Origin: Halicephalobus mephisto
Lineage: Eukaryota; Nematoda; Chromadorea; Rhabditida; Panagrolaimidae
DNA length: 64,000 nucleotides
NCBI GenBank assembly: GCA_009193035.1
Contig: SWDT01000098.1
Coordinates: forward strand, 124,001-188,000
Reading direction: 5' to 3'
Shown: positions 1 through 11,268 of the stretch, in pieces
Numbering within the stretch: position 1 is the stretch's first letter
How the letters are laid out: each line of letters opens with the position of its first letter
Translations under genes and position numbers: made by a program
Notes under the pieces: model-generated
What the model saw: the letters and a program-made list of their open reading frames with translations, nothing else
The model's database searches: none
Told to the model about the DNA's origin: nothing

Positions 1-1134
1 GTCCCTTCATCGAGTAGAACGGCGGGTATCCGCAGAGCAATATGTACATAACGACTCCGAGACTCCACATGTCACAGCTCTTGTCGTAGAAGTCATGATT
101 CAAGACTTCAGGAGGAGCGTAGAAGGGGGTGCAGCACGGGGACTCCATCAGATGGTTCCTTTCCGGCCTCTTGGCAAATCCAAAGTCTCCCAATTTGTAT
201 GTACAGTTTTCGGGGTCTGTGGAACTGCAGAGGATGTTCTCCAACTTGATGTCCCTGTGAGCAATATTCATGTCATGGAGGTACATGACAGCAGACCCAA
301 TCTGCTTCAAGATTCTGCCTACTTCTAAAATCAACTTTCATATATGAATCTCCCAGGATAACAGCAAAAACTCACTTTCTTCGTTGTAGGGCTGACTTCC
401 CTGGTTCTCGAAATGAGTAAGAAGGTCGCCGCCTTCGAGGAACTCGACGACGACCAGAAGACATTTGACATTGTCAAATGTGTTCTCATAAATATCAATG
501 ATGGAAACAATGTTCTCATGATTACTGAAACTAATATTATTCAACAAGTCCAGCGAGAACAGCGAACCATGTCAAAAAGTGTAAATGCACCTCCCTTCTT
601 GACTTTGGTCCGTCTCTCAAGACCTTTAAAGCGTATTTCTTGTTATCCTTCTTGGAATAACAAGCCATGACCTTTCCGGATTCTCCGACACCGATGATCT
701 CGTGGGAGATTTTGTAATCGTCCGTGATCTGATGGGTGTGGCAAGGGAAGTTGAGGCTGGATTCCTTGAGCTGAGGCTGTCCAGAGGCTTGACTGATTTC
801 TTGAGGACGAGAAGCACAGACGCAAAGACGCTTTTGATGGGACTTTTCTTCTTCGTTTTCGTCATCAGAAAGATCCACCCGCATTTCAGAAGTCGCGTTC
901 AAACATAGATTTTTCTGCAACCGAGATTCATAGGTGGAATTAAAACTTGTAACTTACCTGGATGGTTGTTGGGGTCTCCGGACCTATGTCATCTTCCACA
1001 GGCGTTTGAGGCATCCGGTAATTCTGGATCCCGACAAAGAACGGGTTCTCCGAGACAGTTGACGAAGTGGAGACTCCAGATTCCGGAGTGTGGATCTCAT
1101 CCATGGGGAACATTAAGTCGTCTTCGTTACCCAT
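1..1134 (-). CDS. MAPK-activated protein kinase 2/3 homolog, C-terminus beyond window
   Basis: Ser/Thr kinase of the MAPKAPK2/3 family, which acts below p38 MAPK. Exons read on the minus strand: 958-1134 (59 codons, phase 0), about 914 down to about 540, about 540 to 376, then 324 to the window edge. Visible kinase motifs: glycine loop GVGESGKV, VAIK-type lysine in YALKVL, alpha-C KSRREV, catalytic HRDIKLEN, DFGFAK, an activation segment with ESPCCTPFYAPPEV, and DMWSLGVVMYILLCGYPPFY. The S-P in the activation loop sits where p38 phosphorylates Thr in mammalian MK2. The APE motif reads PPE. The N-terminus is acidic and Ser/Thr-rich, without the proline-rich region of human MK2. The join after KSRREVHLHF has no clean GT-AG solution, so that boundary is uncertain. 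The regulatory tail and docking motif lie outside the window. Confidence 0.88.
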
Positions 1135-4100
1135 CGCAAGGATTATAGATATGCCAGACAGCAACACAAAGAAATCTTATCAAAAAGCAGCGGATTATCT
1201 GGTCGAGACGAGAAGCGGGTCGACTGGAATGTCAGAGCTTTGGATAGAACCAGATTCCCTTGATTAAGTGCAGTCAATCTTTTGAAACTATAAACCAGGA
1301 GAGAACCGAGAGTGCACCGAGCAGAACTGACGACTGGTTGCTTCCAATTGATGGTAAAGAGCCACGCGACTAAGGGCGGGGCGTGGGTGATCGGGTGCAC
1401 CCAAAGATGTTTGTCTGAAATCGGCAGATTGATCAGTGTTCCCCACTTCCGGTTTAGGCAATGATACCCATCGAAGAATATTTTAGGTAAACATCACAAC
1501 GATCAAAAGTCGAAATTAAAAATCATCAAAGATTAACATGCAAAATAACGTTGAGTTTCTAGAAAAGTCGGTGATTTAAAGTAAACAAAACAAGACAGCT
1601 GGCAATAAAACCCAGTTTTATCACTCCCGTTCGATAATCAGTTGATTTTCTCCCGGATTCGGTGCGATTCAAAGAAAACTCCAATATCGGGGTGCATGTT
1701 CAGCGAAGACGGATTCTCAAGGACGAATATCAGAGGAAATCGATGGGGAGCACAGTTGCTTAGATGTGGGGACAAAGAACGGACAAATTACAGAGTCACG
1801 AGTAACAAAACAAAGAACAAGCAACTTTTATAGTCAGGCAAAAAGCGTCTTGGAGTAAAATATCTCGGCTATAAAGTCCATCAAAGAAAACAAACATCCG
1901 TTATCTACTGTAGTTTAATTACCATGTATGGGAAATGAGTTTTTTGCAGTCAGAGCGAGATTTTGATATATGAACAAAAAGAACGAGTGTTAGAAATTCA
2001 AAAATTCAGATGAACCAGATTGTCTATTTGTAGAACTCCCATCAAAGTTGATCTTTCTCTATCTCTAGAGATCTTCTCTCCTTAATTAGAGGACAAAGTA
2101 CATTTATCACATGTTGACTGACAAATAATAACTCGGAGCTACTTGCACCTTTGCAAGACCGCAAGATAAGCAGACACGGCGACGCGGTGGTGTTCCCCAA
2201 AACGGTCTGACTACGTCATTGGTCTCAAACCGCGCGATATCTCCTTATCCAGTTCGGAGAGACTTGGTTTCACCTATAGAAAGCAACTATAGCCGAAAAG
2301 AAAACTAAAGCAAAAAGGGACCAACCAGCTAGATTTGTTCTTTGGGCTTCCGCGGCCGGGAGAATTCGAAATTGAGCGAACTCTGCTGCCTGCGGCATTA
2401 TTGATTAGGAAAGTAAAATTATAAAAGAGTGCTAATAAAAAGAGAATGGAATACTTGTTCATGAAAAAGGAAAATTGTGCTTTGTTTGATTCCGGTGAAT
2501 ATTTAATAACATTTCCACGTTTTTCAAAAATGATATAAACAACGAAATGCAAAATAACAGTGCAATGCACTGGAGCTTTCCCGACGATCCAGTCGCTGGA
2601 CAAATCGATATTTCTTCGAGACGAAGCAACTGCTCGAGTCATCTCTAGTCTATTAAACATTTGTCGATGACGTTATTGATGGAACTGTTGATAAACAATT
2701 AATGCGATCTTTGTTCTTTAGGAACTACCTGAAAGACTAACGAACATTTACTTTCCAAAAAAATCGGTCAAGTGGGTGTCGCTGCCGGATATGATGCAAG
2801 ATTTCTGTTTTTAAAGTTAACCAAAAATCAAAGTGATGAAAACCGACAAAACAAGGTATTTTTCTTGTGCAAAATTTATTGTTTTTCATAAATTCAAGTA
2901 AACACGGCTGAAGCGTACGTAGACTTCTACAAAGTGTTTTCTTCGTCAAAACCGGAATATTATGACTCGGAAGGTCCCAACCCGATCTTTAACGAACAAA
3001 TTCAACAAACAGCTACTGATAAAAGTAGAAAATACCGTAATTATTTCCTTTTTATCGGTTGCTTTTTGCATAACCAAAATATCAAGAATTAAAATAATTT
3101 ATTAAGATGGATAGCACAAGACTGATGAATCCAGCAACACACACCTGACTACTACGGTATTCAGGTTTTCGTGCTGAGAGGACACGCACGGCTCCTTGCC
3201 GCGGTCCTAATAGATATCTAAGTTTTTTCTTTTGAAAACTTGCCTGAATAAAGGAAATAAAAGAAATTAAGATGGATTATAAGTCATTTTAAAAATCTTC
3301 GAATAAAAATCCCGAATTTATAAATGATTTTTCCTTATTTTTTCGAAGCAAGCTAATCCGAAAAATCTATATCCTTGTTTTTTATGTTTTTATTCATTTT
3401 TTGAACTAATTGGATAAATATAATAAACACAAAAATGCATTCAGTAATTCAGAAAAATGAAAATTTGCAAACGGAAGCAAAAATTTTTAAAATCGACGAC
3501 CGGGAAGTCAACAAACAATTAAACGATTTTATTGCATTTTCAAACGTTATTTGCGAAATTCAAACATTCATCTGATTTACTGTTGCTGTTGGGACAGAAA
3601 GGTAGACTAGAAGAAGTGGACCTGAAGCGATAGTCTGAACATCAGGGAACGTGGAATACTGTAAGCTATAGGTAAAAATCTTGATTGTTTTATTGGAAGT
3701 TTTATAGTAATTATATCTGTCTTATTATGCTGGTAAATATTTCTAAAATACTTCTGTTTTCTGTCCTAATGGTTACAAAAGATCATTCGACCAGTTCCAG
3801 AATCATTGTTCAAAGACCTCTCAAGTGATTTGCAATTGCTCTCACAAGACCACCGTAATTCTCGAAACTTCTATTTTTTAAAATCTCGATAAAAACGATT
3901 TTTTGAAGGACCACGTGGGGATCGCTTTTGCGGGGTTTTCCGTCCTGTTTTTAATGTCAGCTGTCGTTGAAACGATTCGACAAGACGTGGATGGTTCTTC
4001 CGAGAAATAAATATGGGGTGACGTCTCGAACATTGCAAAATTAAAACATATATGTGAAAAAAAAGGAACAAGATTAGACCAAAGATTCATTTGGAGGAGA

Positions 4101-4404
4101 ATGGGGCCACCAATTCGTCTGAACGATGACAAAAGGATTAGGGGCTTTATTCAAAAAATCAGTCTTTTAAAATACAAAAATTAATTTTAAAACAAAGTAT
4201 CAGGTTAGTGTAAAAGTAAAAAAGAATTTCGTTGTAAAATTGTGTCGACAAGAATTCCAGGAGATCTCTGAAATCTTCAGCTTTGGATAATTCTAAAATT
4301 TGTTTAATTCTGGAAATTTTTATATTGTTGAATGTTTTAGAACCTTCATTGGATCCTGGAAGATTCTGCGGAATTCTATTTTTTGGAGGTGATTTTCACT
4401 GAAA
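1135..4404. other. Intergenic, about 3.3 kb, AT-rich
   Basis: This stretch separates the kinase start from the end of the bZIP-like gene. Several open frames of 60-128 codons exist on both strands, but none shows a family motif, a splice context or coding-like composition, and some begin at TTG rather than ATG. A GC-richer patch near 2150-2260 and another near 3140-3210 stand out from the AT-rich background and could be promoter or non-coding RNA sequence. I found no tRNA boxes or Sm-site structure. Nothing here is annotated as a gene. Confidence 0.6.
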
Positions 4405-5392
4405 TCACTGATGCATTGGTTCTTTGTAACATTGGCAATGTAAGTTTTGTCCTTCTAATTGGTTCAATTGATTTATCAATTCAGGAATTTTATGTTCATA
4501 GAATGCAATACAGTTTTTTCGTTGATTGTCTTCATTCTGTCGTCGAATTCTGTAGTTTTGATATATCTCTTTTTGTCGTTTAGTGCGTTGTTCCGGAGAA
4601 AGATCCATAATATGTCTTCCTATCTGAAACTTGTTATACTGTTAAATTAAGAACTTGATTCTAAAAGCAAAGCAGACTTACCCCGAAAGAGTTAGGTTTA
4701 GTTTCACATGGAGGAAGTTCTTTAACTTCGCGGATCGAAGGATATCGAAGAGTAGGAAAACTATGATCTTCAGGATTATTTCGGATCGATAGTGGATGGT
4801 TTGTAAAGAGTTGAGAGTAATTGAGTACTTTTAAGCATCCGTCTTCAGAATGTCGAGATTGATGGTCACCATTCGTCATCGAAAGTGAGGACATATGACT
4901 GTCTATAGAGGGGAGTTCCGCGAGGAAAGCCCGTTGGTTATCCCGAAGCGTCCCGGGATGATTGCTTTCGACATATGGATGACTATGTCCTCTTGGAGCT
5001 TTGTTTCCTGCAGTGGGGGGTTGCCAAATATCTCCAGAAGTTGAAAAATCTTGCATTTTGGTGGTACCTAGATTACTATAATCAGTTGGTGGAAAATATC
5101 CTTTAGTAGGAAAGGATTGGTTAGAGCCTCCCCACCATCCTTGGTTGTGTCCAGATCTGACGGAGTGCACTCCATATCTCGGGAAAGATCCTCCAGTTCC
5201 ATCTGAAATCTCATTCCTGAGTGCTTCCCAAATACAGAAAGAAAACCCACCAGATCTATGATTCTCGGGATAACCTTCTTTATTGAAATCCATTTCTTCC
5301 AGAAAAGCAATTCGAAAATTACATGGTTTTAAACCAAAATCTCCTCCATATTTATACTTATTCATGCCATCGTCTTCATCAAGATTTTCCAT
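4405..5392 (-). CDS. Divergent bZIP-like transcription factor
   Basis: Two exons on the minus strand, 4682-5392 and 4405-4623, join in phase 0 through a GTAAGT donor and TTTCAG acceptor to give 309 residues. The first 237 residues are hydrophilic and rich in Ser, Gly, Pro and His with no recognised domain. The last 70 residues hold a basic stretch (YRIRRQNEDNQRKN) followed by INQLNQLEGQNLH. These align, with about one residue offset, to the basic region and zipper start of C/EBP-PAR-CES-2 type bZIP proteins (RRxNND..., FLExENL). The invariant Ala-Ala and the final Arg of the basic region are replaced, so DNA contact may be altered or lost. The zipper is short. Family assignment is inference; a non-bZIP coiled coil remains possible. 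Confidence 0.55.
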
Positions 5393-5877
5393 ATTTCATG
5401 GTGGAAACCCATGTTAAATGGTAAATTACATGAATTTTATCCCTCATTACCAGTACCAAACACAGGGAAATCAGGATTTTTTCCGATATAATCTCGAATT
5501 ACACATATCAAACATGTAATGACACGTATTTTCTGTTTTAAAAAGAAAAACTTACACAATTTAAATTATGCAATCTAAAGAGTTCAAATGAGGTAATGTG
5601 ATCAATAGTTATGACTCATCTGACACTGATCAGTGCTTCTTTGTGCTGATATTAGAATAAATATATTTCCGTGTTAAAATAAAGTAAAAATTCAGAAATT
5701 TACTAGTTCCAAGATTTATAAAAAGGTCAACCTCAAAATCAAAGTGGCAGCTGGCTTGCAACATTAGCCAGTCTAAGTATTACGTGTAACTTTCTCGATT
5801 CAATTTCCAATTTTATATCGATCACTTTACAAATCATAGCACTATATGATTATTCAGTGAATAAGTAAATTATATTA
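5393..5877. other. Intergenic between bZIP-like gene and mariner
   Basis: About 480 bp of AT-rich sequence upstream of the bZIP-like start codon. It contains a short inverted repeat (cactgatcagtg, near 5623-5636) but no recognisable gene. It probably holds the promoter of the minus-strand gene, with the mariner inserted beyond it. Confidence 0.5.
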
Positions 5878-5905
5878 TTAGGGTGTCACAAAAAAACATG
5901 CGATT
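5878..5905 (+). repeat. mariner left terminal inverted repeat
   Basis: Begins TTAGGGTGTCACAAAAAAA and matches the reverse complement of the right end at all but about two positions over 28 bp. It is preceded by TA. Confidence 0.93.
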
Positions 5906-6058
5906 TGGGGGTTAACTTTGAGGATTTCTCTAGAATTTTCTCGGTCTCACCAGGAAATTCTAAAATAGTCTATTAATTGCTCGAGACTCTGGTAATAGGA
6001 TATAAAAGGATCCGGTGACCGCCGGTTACTCATTAAAGTTTTGTAAATCTTTTTCGTC

Positions 6059-7090
6059 ATGCTTGATCAGAACGTTCTTGCTGTCCTACTTTTCTTCTTC
6101 AAAAAAGGCTATACTGCAAGACAAGCCGCCGATGAAATATGCGAAGTAGAAGGCCAAGGAACTGTAAGTGAACGTGCTGCACAATCTTGGTTCAAACGTT
6201 TTCGAGAGGGGGATACAACCCTCAAACACCGTTCAGGCTCAGGTCGATGTTCAAGTGTGAATGACGAAGCGCTGCTTGACTGTGTGGAGTCTGATCCAAG
6301 CCAAAGTCTGCGTGAACTATCGAGTGTCTTTCATGTATCCTATATGACTATACAACGTCATCTCCATCAGCTCGGAAAGTCTAGCCGATCAGCCCGACTT
6401 ATCCCTCATGATTTGACTGATGAGCAAGTGGAAGCTCGTCTGACACTATGTAAAGAATTACTCGCTAATCCTTTGGATCTCCGTTTCTTCAAGCGAATTG
6501 TGACTTGTGATGAGTCCTGGATCTACTGATGTGACAGTCGTCGTTCCAAACAATGGCTATCTGTTGGAGAACCCGGAGATTCCGTGCCTAAACAGAATCG
6601 CTTTGCAACCAAGGTTTTACTCAGTGTCTTTTGGAATTTCAAAGGTCCAATCTATTACGAGCTGATCCCCAATGGTCAAAACATAAACTCTGACATCTAC
6701 TGCACTCAATTGCAGCATATGTATGAAGCTCTGTCAGTGAAGTATCCGGCAGTGATTAATCGAAAGAGGGCGCTACTCCTCCAAGATAATGCGAAAGCGC
6801 ACACCTCCAATCAAACTCGCGAACTCGGCGAAAAAATCGAAAGCTTAGATGGAATATAAATTTTACCACATCCTCCTTATAGTCCAGACATTTCTCCGTC
6901 CGATTATCATTTGTTCCGGAGTATGGCTCATTTCATGAAGGGAAAGCAGTTCGATACATTGGATCAGGTCAGGTTGGAAGTGCAGCGGTTTTTTGATTCA
7001 AAATCTGAGGAATGGTATAAGAATGGGATCCTTGATTTAGCCAATCGTTGGAATCAAGTTGTAGAATATGATGGTCTATATTTTCCTTAA
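6059..7090 (+). pseudogene. mariner transposase, inactivated by two nonsense codons
   Basis: A single frame of 344 codons runs from ATG 6059 to TAA 7088-7090 and is interrupted by TGA at 6527-6529 and TAA at 6857-6859, with no frameshift. The N-terminal part has the paired helix-turn-helix of mariner transposases (TARQAADEI, then TVSERAAQSWFKRFREGD). The catalytic region keeps all three acidic positions of the DDE/D triad: the Asp in VTCDESWIY, the Asp in LLLQDNAKAHTS, and the Asp in the SPSDYHLF segment that corresponds to D34D. Each stop is compatible with a single base change from a sense codon. It cannot make full-length enzyme unless the stops are read through. Confidence 0.92.
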
Positions 7091-7138
7091 TTTGGTTATT
7101 TGAATTTAAAAAAAAATAAACCCAAAGTTTTTTGAAAA

Positions 7139-7166
7139 AACCGCATATTTTTTTGTGACACCCTAA
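7139..7166 (-). repeat. mariner right terminal inverted repeat
   Basis: Reverse complement of the left repeat, ending TTTGTGACACCCTAA and followed by the TA target duplication. Confidence 0.93.
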
Positions 7167-7188
7167 TAAAACTGAAAAATCCAGAATA

Positions 7189-7712
7189 CAATCACTTGTC
7201 AGATGCCGAGTTCATTGGATTCGCTCTTGAAGGAACAAATGCAGTTGTTCAACTGTGGTCCTGATGGAATTACTTTAGTACAATCTAACAGATAATTTGC
7301 AATCACATCTGACTGTAATCAACATATGATTTCTTGACTGTAATCCTCACATATTGGATTCTAACTGAGGGCAATCGATAGAAGGATTCTAACTTAAAGA
7401 AGGTTGATTGTAGTTGGGCAAAATTAACGTATTCATATCTTTTTAATTGCAGGAAAAAATAACCCGAGTCTGTTGATTGTGCTCAATTAGAATCAGTTTT
7501 CGTTGGATTACAATCCTACCATCGATCGCCCTCAGTTAGAATCCAATATGTGAGGATTACAGTCAAGAAATCATATGTTGATTACGTCAGATGTGATTGC
7601 AAATTATCTGTTAGATTGTACTGAAGTAATTCACATCAGGACCAAAGTTGAACAACTGCATTTGTTCCTTCAAGAGTGAATCCAAGTGAACTCGACATCT
7701 GACACGTGATTG
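7189..7712. repeat. Long inverted repeat (foldback/MITE-like hairpin)
   Basis: Two arms of about 200 bp (about 7189-7388 and 7508-7712) are imperfect reverse complements of each other over nearly their full length, around a centre of about 120 bp that also pairs in patches. The outer ends read caatcac and gtgattg. Within each arm a subterminal block (aatttgcaatcac...tctgac) recurs. The structure suits a non-autonomous foldback transposon or MITE, and its transcript would fold into a long hairpin. No coding capacity is seen and no clear target-site duplication could be read. It lies only 22 bp from the end of the mariner, but its ends are unrelated to the mariner repeats. Confidence 0.85.
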
Positions 7713-8337
7713 CAAATTATTTGTGTAGCCAATACCTTCATCTCAAACTCATTACTTTTTGTAAAGTTGTTCTCTCACATTAATTTTTCATCTGTCAAAA
7801 AAAGCATTCAAAACCATCGAAAACTACATTGACTACAAAGTACTAAAATATGAAACCCCAACAATTGACGTCTTCGTCGTCGTTGTCTCCATATCAGTAT
7901 TTTCTAATGACAAGAATCTCCAGATAAAACCTGACAAATTAATCACTTGCAGTTCTAATGACCTTCATGATGTTATTGAACAAAACCGATGTATTCTATT
8001 TCTTAACCATAATATCACGACATCACTCCAATTCTCTTTCAATAGGTTCAGAGTCAAGGTGACGATTGCGAAATCACTAATGAAACTGTAAATTCTTGAC
8101 AGAAAACAATTTTCTTGTAGTTTTCTACTCTTCAAAAAGTCCGGGAACAAAGGACAAAGATTGCTCTTAACCATTATAGATCAATGCCTAAAAATTTCCA
8201 CTTCCGCACCTTATCTCCAGCCATTAACAGTTAATAAAATTTATTCGCCAAATTGACAAGTTGACAAAAACATTTTACTTATTGTACACGGGTGAATTTC
8301 ATACAGGGTTAAACTCCTCAGCACCAGGAGAAACAAG
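7713..8337. other. Intergenic between hairpin element and Disabled gene
   Basis: About 625 bp of AT-rich DNA that includes the 3' flank of the Disabled gene. A 69-codon minus-strand frame at 7965-8174 has no domain, no splice context and unremarkable composition, so I leave it out. Confidence 0.5.
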
Positions 8338-10046
8338 TTAATGGAAGAAGTCATCATTGAATGGATCCGATCGAGCAGTGGCATTTACAAGTTGTTGTTG
8401 AGGCTGAGTAGGTGCTCCAAAGGGAGAACAAGCATTCTGAGCAGCAAGAGCAACAATCGAAGGCTTTGGAGGGTTAATAATATGTTCAAACGGGTTCTTC
8501 TTCTGTTCCGGAGCCTTCTGCATCAACTTAGTCGTATCCATCAATTCATTGAACAGATCATCAATGTCAACCTTCTTCTCTTGTTTAGGTCTAAAGGACA
8601 TGTCTCAATTAAATTACTCTCAGCGAAAGTGACTTACGGAGTATTCATTCCGGTGAAATCAGCGAAACCAGATGATCCATTAGAAGTATGTAGTCCGTTA
8701 ATAGGAGCTAGAGGCTGAGCAGCGAATCCATTAGCAAAGGGATTATTAACTGATGCAGGTGCAGGGGCCGGGGGCAATGATAACGTACTTAACGTAGGAA
8801 TAGCAGTAATTGCCTGGCGAAGTCCCTGAGTGTCAAAAGGATCAGCTGGGAGCTGAGGTTGGACGGTTGCCGTCTGGTTAATCGGCGGATTAAACATCGG
8901 GAAAGCTTCCTGCTTCTTTGGCGTTGATTGGACAAATCCATTAGCAAATGGATTAGAATCAGAGAAACTTTGTTGCTGAGGGAAAGCTGGGGCGGTTGTG
9001 GGCCAATCGTTGTTGGATTGGGTATTTCTAAAAGGTTGTTGTTGAGCAAAAGAAGAGCCGAAAGGATCCGTCAAAAACGCATTGTTGGAGTTGTTGCCTG
9101 CAGATTGGAAGGGATCAGGAGTCACTGAGGTCGTTGGCCAAGAGTCTTCCGGCATCGAAGGGATATTTTGCAATTGGTTGAATCCAATAGCAATGTGTTC
9201 CAGTTCAGATTCCAGGTCTATCAACTCTGCCATTCTGATTCCATTCTCGATCCTGATGTCAGATTCCTTCTGAGCATTCTCGTTATTTTCCTGTTCTTCT
9301 TTCTTTTGCTTAACTTCTTCGATTTGCTTCTTCTTCATCTCAAAAACTACTTGGAACATATCCCGGATTGAAAGAACGGCGTGATCCGCAGTTTGAGCCG
9401 TCTTGATCCCGTAAAACTTATACTTGCCGTCATTGGTTCCAAAAACAAATCCAAAAGCTCTAGCATCAGTAGTGTCCCTGGCGATAAAGGAAATCTTCGA
9501 TACCGGAAAGTTGTGAATGATAATTGACGTCTTCTCATCCCGAATCTTCAACCCATCAATAGAAATATTCAAAATAATCCTCTGCTTGTGAGCTCCAGCA
9601 GATTTCACGGCAGCTTTGACGAGCTTCATTGCATCAGCACACATTTGGTCACCGCGAGCTTCTGAGACATCACGTTCACCTATCAGCTTTCCTTTGAAAT
9701 CAACCCCATTGCCTTGGAAGCGGAAAGGATCAGTGTTAGCAGCAGCAGAAGCTGAAAACATATGATTCATATATCGATTTTACCTTCCTTAGTGCACCAA
9801 ACAAAGTGATCTGTATTGCAAACACTCAGCGTCAAAATCTGTTTACAGTCCAAAAGCTAACAGATCTCGAAACTTGCAAAGACGTTTCATTCGAAAAAGT
9901 AAAACGAATAAAAAGTACCTACTTTTTTGCTTAGTCGAGGACCGCTTCAACATGGCGAGTCTGGATCTGGTAGAAGTGCCACCTGGCTTGACAGCATTCT
10001 CAGATGTGTCAGATAGGTTGTCCTTCATCTTCTGCTGCGCCACCAT
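8338..10046 (-). CDS. Disabled (Dab) family endocytic adaptor, PTB domain
   Basis: Three exons on the minus strand (9923-10046, 8638-9751, 8338-8590) join in phases 1 and 2 to give 496 residues. The PTB/PID domain lies at about residues 50-190, with [16 protein letters not shown], the [16 protein letters not shown] core and [18 protein letters not shown], closely matching Dab1/Dab2. A charged helical stretch follows ([18 protein letters not shown]). The tail carries DPF motifs (AP-2/clathrin adaptor binding) and NPF motifs (EH-domain binding), including NPFANGF twice, and ends DPFNDDFFH. Family knowledge: Dab proteins bind NPxY tails of LDL-receptor relatives and couple them to clathrin coats. 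An acceptor-like TTTGCAG lies just upstream of the ATG. Another start or extra exon near 9784-9850 is possible because a frame there is open. Confidence 0.92.
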
Positions 10047-11268
10047 CTTTCCTGCAAACCAACAATTAGATGAAAATGGAGTTGAATTAGAACAAAAATA
10101 TAAAGACACGTTCGAGGTCATTAAAAACGCAATTCCATTAGATCGGATTTCTACAGAAGGGGCATAAGCAAAGATCAAGGACGGCAACTTGGCGATTGAT
10201 TTAATTCGGGAAACTAGTGAATCGGTCACTGAGTCATTGCTGACACAACTCGCGCATGTGCATACAGAAGCAATCAAATGCAGTGACTCTCCAGCCGGTC
10301 CTGAGAACACAAAGCGAAAAAACAGAAAAGATTGCAGTGCTTGGGTGCGACAGACAACTCCTTCAATCGATTGGACTGAGAACATCGCAAGTCCTGAGGG
10401 GTGAAATTATCTGTACTCGAGGTCGACGACAAAAACGAACCAGTCCTCTAAAAGCCGACGAGCACGTACCAACCGATCTCTCGTTATCGGACCACGAAAT
10501 TATGAAAAAAGATCCTTTTCGCAAGGAAAACAAGTTCATATATCAATCAGTCGTAACAAGTTGTTTTCATATATGAATTTCATGTGGAAAAGTCAGATTC
10601 AAAAGGACGTTCAATAATATACGAAAACAAAATTGTCTTGTGCTACACAAGTCGATGAAAAGAAGAAGCAATGCGAAAATTGAAAACGGCGTTTGCGGCA
10701 TCTCGGGGAGTGAATGCGCGACTGGACCCATTTCAACCCGCACTCCAGCAAAACTGGCCACAACACAACCAAACCACCCAGAGCGCAGTCATTTTACCGA
10801 GGAGAAAATTGGGACAACTGAGTTTGACACGCAAGGAGTGGCATTATTGTCCATTTTCACGGGCAAAAAGAAAGGATGGATTGATTGGCCATTGTTCAAG
10901 GCGGATAGGACTCTCCAACAGCTGTCGGGTATTTTCACGGTTCCCCGATCGCACTGATTCAACAAGCTGGAGAGCAGTCCAAACAAGACTGAAATTGACG
11001 CGAAACCCCTTCAATGGACTCGGGAGTGATCTTCGACCATGTCAAATAAGGTTTGTTACTTGTTTCAACTTTATAAATTTCTCCGTCGCAGAGATTTAGC
11101 CTTAAGCCTGTAATTGAGGTCACAGCTGTCAGGAATGACCAGTGCAAACAAGCAGCAAGGAGGAGGCAGCTGCACCTGCGTGCATGAGCGGTCCCGAGCG
11201 GCATTGATTCGTTTTACGGTTTCGAAACAAGACTTGGCGTTTTTCTCTATAATTGCACCGTTCTTCAG
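10047..11268. other. Intergenic, divergent promoter region of Disabled and ANKRD29-like genes
   Basis: About 1.2 kb of relatively GC-rich DNA between two divergently transcribed genes, so it probably contains both promoters. Overlapping frames of 65-142 codons occur on both strands but lack motifs and splice logic. A perfect 12-nt palindrome TTCATATATGAA is at 10566-10577 and a related TTCATATATC near 10535. Confidence 0.5.

Larger units (their letters stand above)
5878..7166 (+). mobile_element. mariner-family (Tc1/mariner) DNA transposon, 1289 bp
   Basis: The element is bounded by near-perfect terminal inverted repeats of about 28 bp beginning TTAGGGTGTCACAAAAAAA, at 5878-5905 and, inverted, at 7139-7166. 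It is flanked on both sides by the dinucleotide TA (5876-5877 and 7167-7168), the target-site duplication typical of mariner insertion. The 1.29 kb length is standard. It carries one transposase reading frame on the plus strand with two nonsense codons, so it is probably not autonomous, although the ends look intact and could still be mobilised by an active relative. Few lesions and well-kept repeats point to a fairly recent insertion. Confidence 0.95.

Noticed and set aside
1905..1965. gtttaattacc resembling the start of nematode SL1 RNA
   Set aside because: Only 11 bases match, with no donor at the right spacing and no Sm site or stem-loops downstream.
2274..2660. 128-codon minus-strand frame
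   Set aside because: It lacks conserved motifs, splice logic or context; hydrophobic runs arise from poly-A/T-rich DNA.
3115..3180. Possible C/D box snoRNA (CTGATGA ... CTGA)
   Set aside because: The pairing bases lie on the wrong side of box D and no terminal stem closes the boxes.
10640..11099. Overlapping plus-strand frames of 105 and 142 codons before the ankyrin gene
   Set aside because: They overlap each other in different frames within a GC-richer promoter region and show no motif or splice structure.
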